Assembly (NCBI GenBank): GCA_020027655.1
Contig: JAHKKJ010000288.1
Coordinates: 1 to 5,549, forward strand
Direction of reading: 5' to 3'
DNA from: Deltaproteobacteria bacterium
GTDB lineage: Bacteria > Desulfobacterota > Binatia > UBA9968
Length of the DNA stretch: 5,549 nt
Both the position numbers and the translations under genes were made by a program. Of the stretch, positions 5,342 to 5,549 are shown one piece after another (positions within the stretch are counted from its first letter, which is position 1; each line of letters begins with the position of its first letter). Below the pieces are notes generated by a model that was given only the letters and a program-made list of their open reading frames with translations, did no database searches and had not been told where the DNA came from.

Positions 5342-5549
5342 ATGCCCGAGCAAATATCGAAATATCCGGACGTAACGCTGCAGGTCTTGAGAGAGAGCGG
5401 TGCCGTTTGCGGTCAAGGGGCGCAGCAGAAAATCTTGAAACAATGCCCTCGGACCGTTTCTGTTCACTTCGAACCGGAGAAATCTGTGTATTTGGCATAA
5501 ACGACATTCCGAAAATGACTCAGATTACTTCTCAGGAGCTAGCTCAAGT
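5342..5549 (+). pseudogene. Small four-cysteine protein of unknown function, apparently frameshifted, 3' end off the window
   Basis: Frame 0 from the ATG at 5342 gives MPEQISKYPD, then VTLQVLRESGAVCGQGAQQK, then ILKQCP, after which it turns into non-protein-like sequence and stops at 5498-5500 (52 residues). The -1 frame from about 5449 continues sensibly to the window edge: SDRFCSLRTGEICVFG, then INDIPKMTQITSQELAQ. Restoring one base in TGCCCTCGG (about 5446-5450, for example CCC to CCCC) joins them into one protein. Its Cys spacing would be C-x11-C-x5-C-x7-C, with an N-terminal amphipathic helix. Four cysteines in this spacing could bind a metal or Fe-S cluster, or form disulfides; nothing shows which. 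No signal peptide is visible. The frameshift may be a genuine mutation or a sequence error, in which case this is an intact gene. The family is not named here because I cannot identify it with certainty. Confidence 0.55.

Noticed and set aside
5308..5549. Single unshifted frame from the ATG at 5308 to the window edge
   Set aside because: Its first 45 residues are Arg-rich and shadow-like. The stronger SD and the protein-like sequence belong to the overlapping frame from 5342.

Overview
The window looks like a piece of an uncultivated, moderately GC-rich soil or groundwater bacterium. The gene mix is amidohydrolase-2, orphan TctC-like and NMT1/SsuA-like binding proteins, FAH-family, MmgE/PrpD-family and nitronate monooxygenase genes. 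That mix is common in metagenome-derived Desulfobacterota, Binatota and Tectomicrobia-type genomes. This placement is inferred from gene content only; there is no rRNA, tRNA or other marker here.

Layout. (1) 1-860, minus: 5' part of a metal-dependent amidohydrolase that runs off the left edge. (2) 861-1022: spacer with a nested family of GTTTCGAGT/ACTCGAAAC repeats that can fold into a hairpin. (3) 1023-2096, minus: a complete periplasmic binding protein of the tripartite tricarboxylate transporter (TctC/Bug-like) type. (4) 2093-2987: a gene graveyard with three recognisable remnants. These are the N-terminus of an ABC-type (NMT1/SsuA-like) binding protein, the N-terminal domain of an FAH-family enzyme (both minus), and a frameshifted internal piece of an MmgE/PrpD-family enzyme (plus). 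(5) 3162-4145, plus: a complete nitronate monooxygenase-like FMN enzyme with a hairpin just upstream of its ribosome binding site. (6) 4271-4999, minus: a complete pyruvoyl-dependent arginine decarboxylase with an unusually long C-terminal tail. (7) 5006-5341: divergent intergenic region with a small hairpin and a repeated SD-like 12-mer. (8) 5342-5549, plus: a small four-cysteine protein that appears to carry a one-base frameshift and runs off the right edge.

How it fits together. The left half resembles a catabolic island for organic or aromatic acids (amidohydrolase, FAH, MmgE/PrpD, two types of solute-binding protein) that has been eroded by deletions, leaving only the amidohydrolase and the TctC-like protein apparently intact. 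The right half holds unrelated metabolism: nitronate oxidation and agmatine formation from arginine. The least explained item is the small Cys-rich gene divergent from the arginine decarboxylase. No CRISPR array, insertion sequence, phage gene or defence system is visible.
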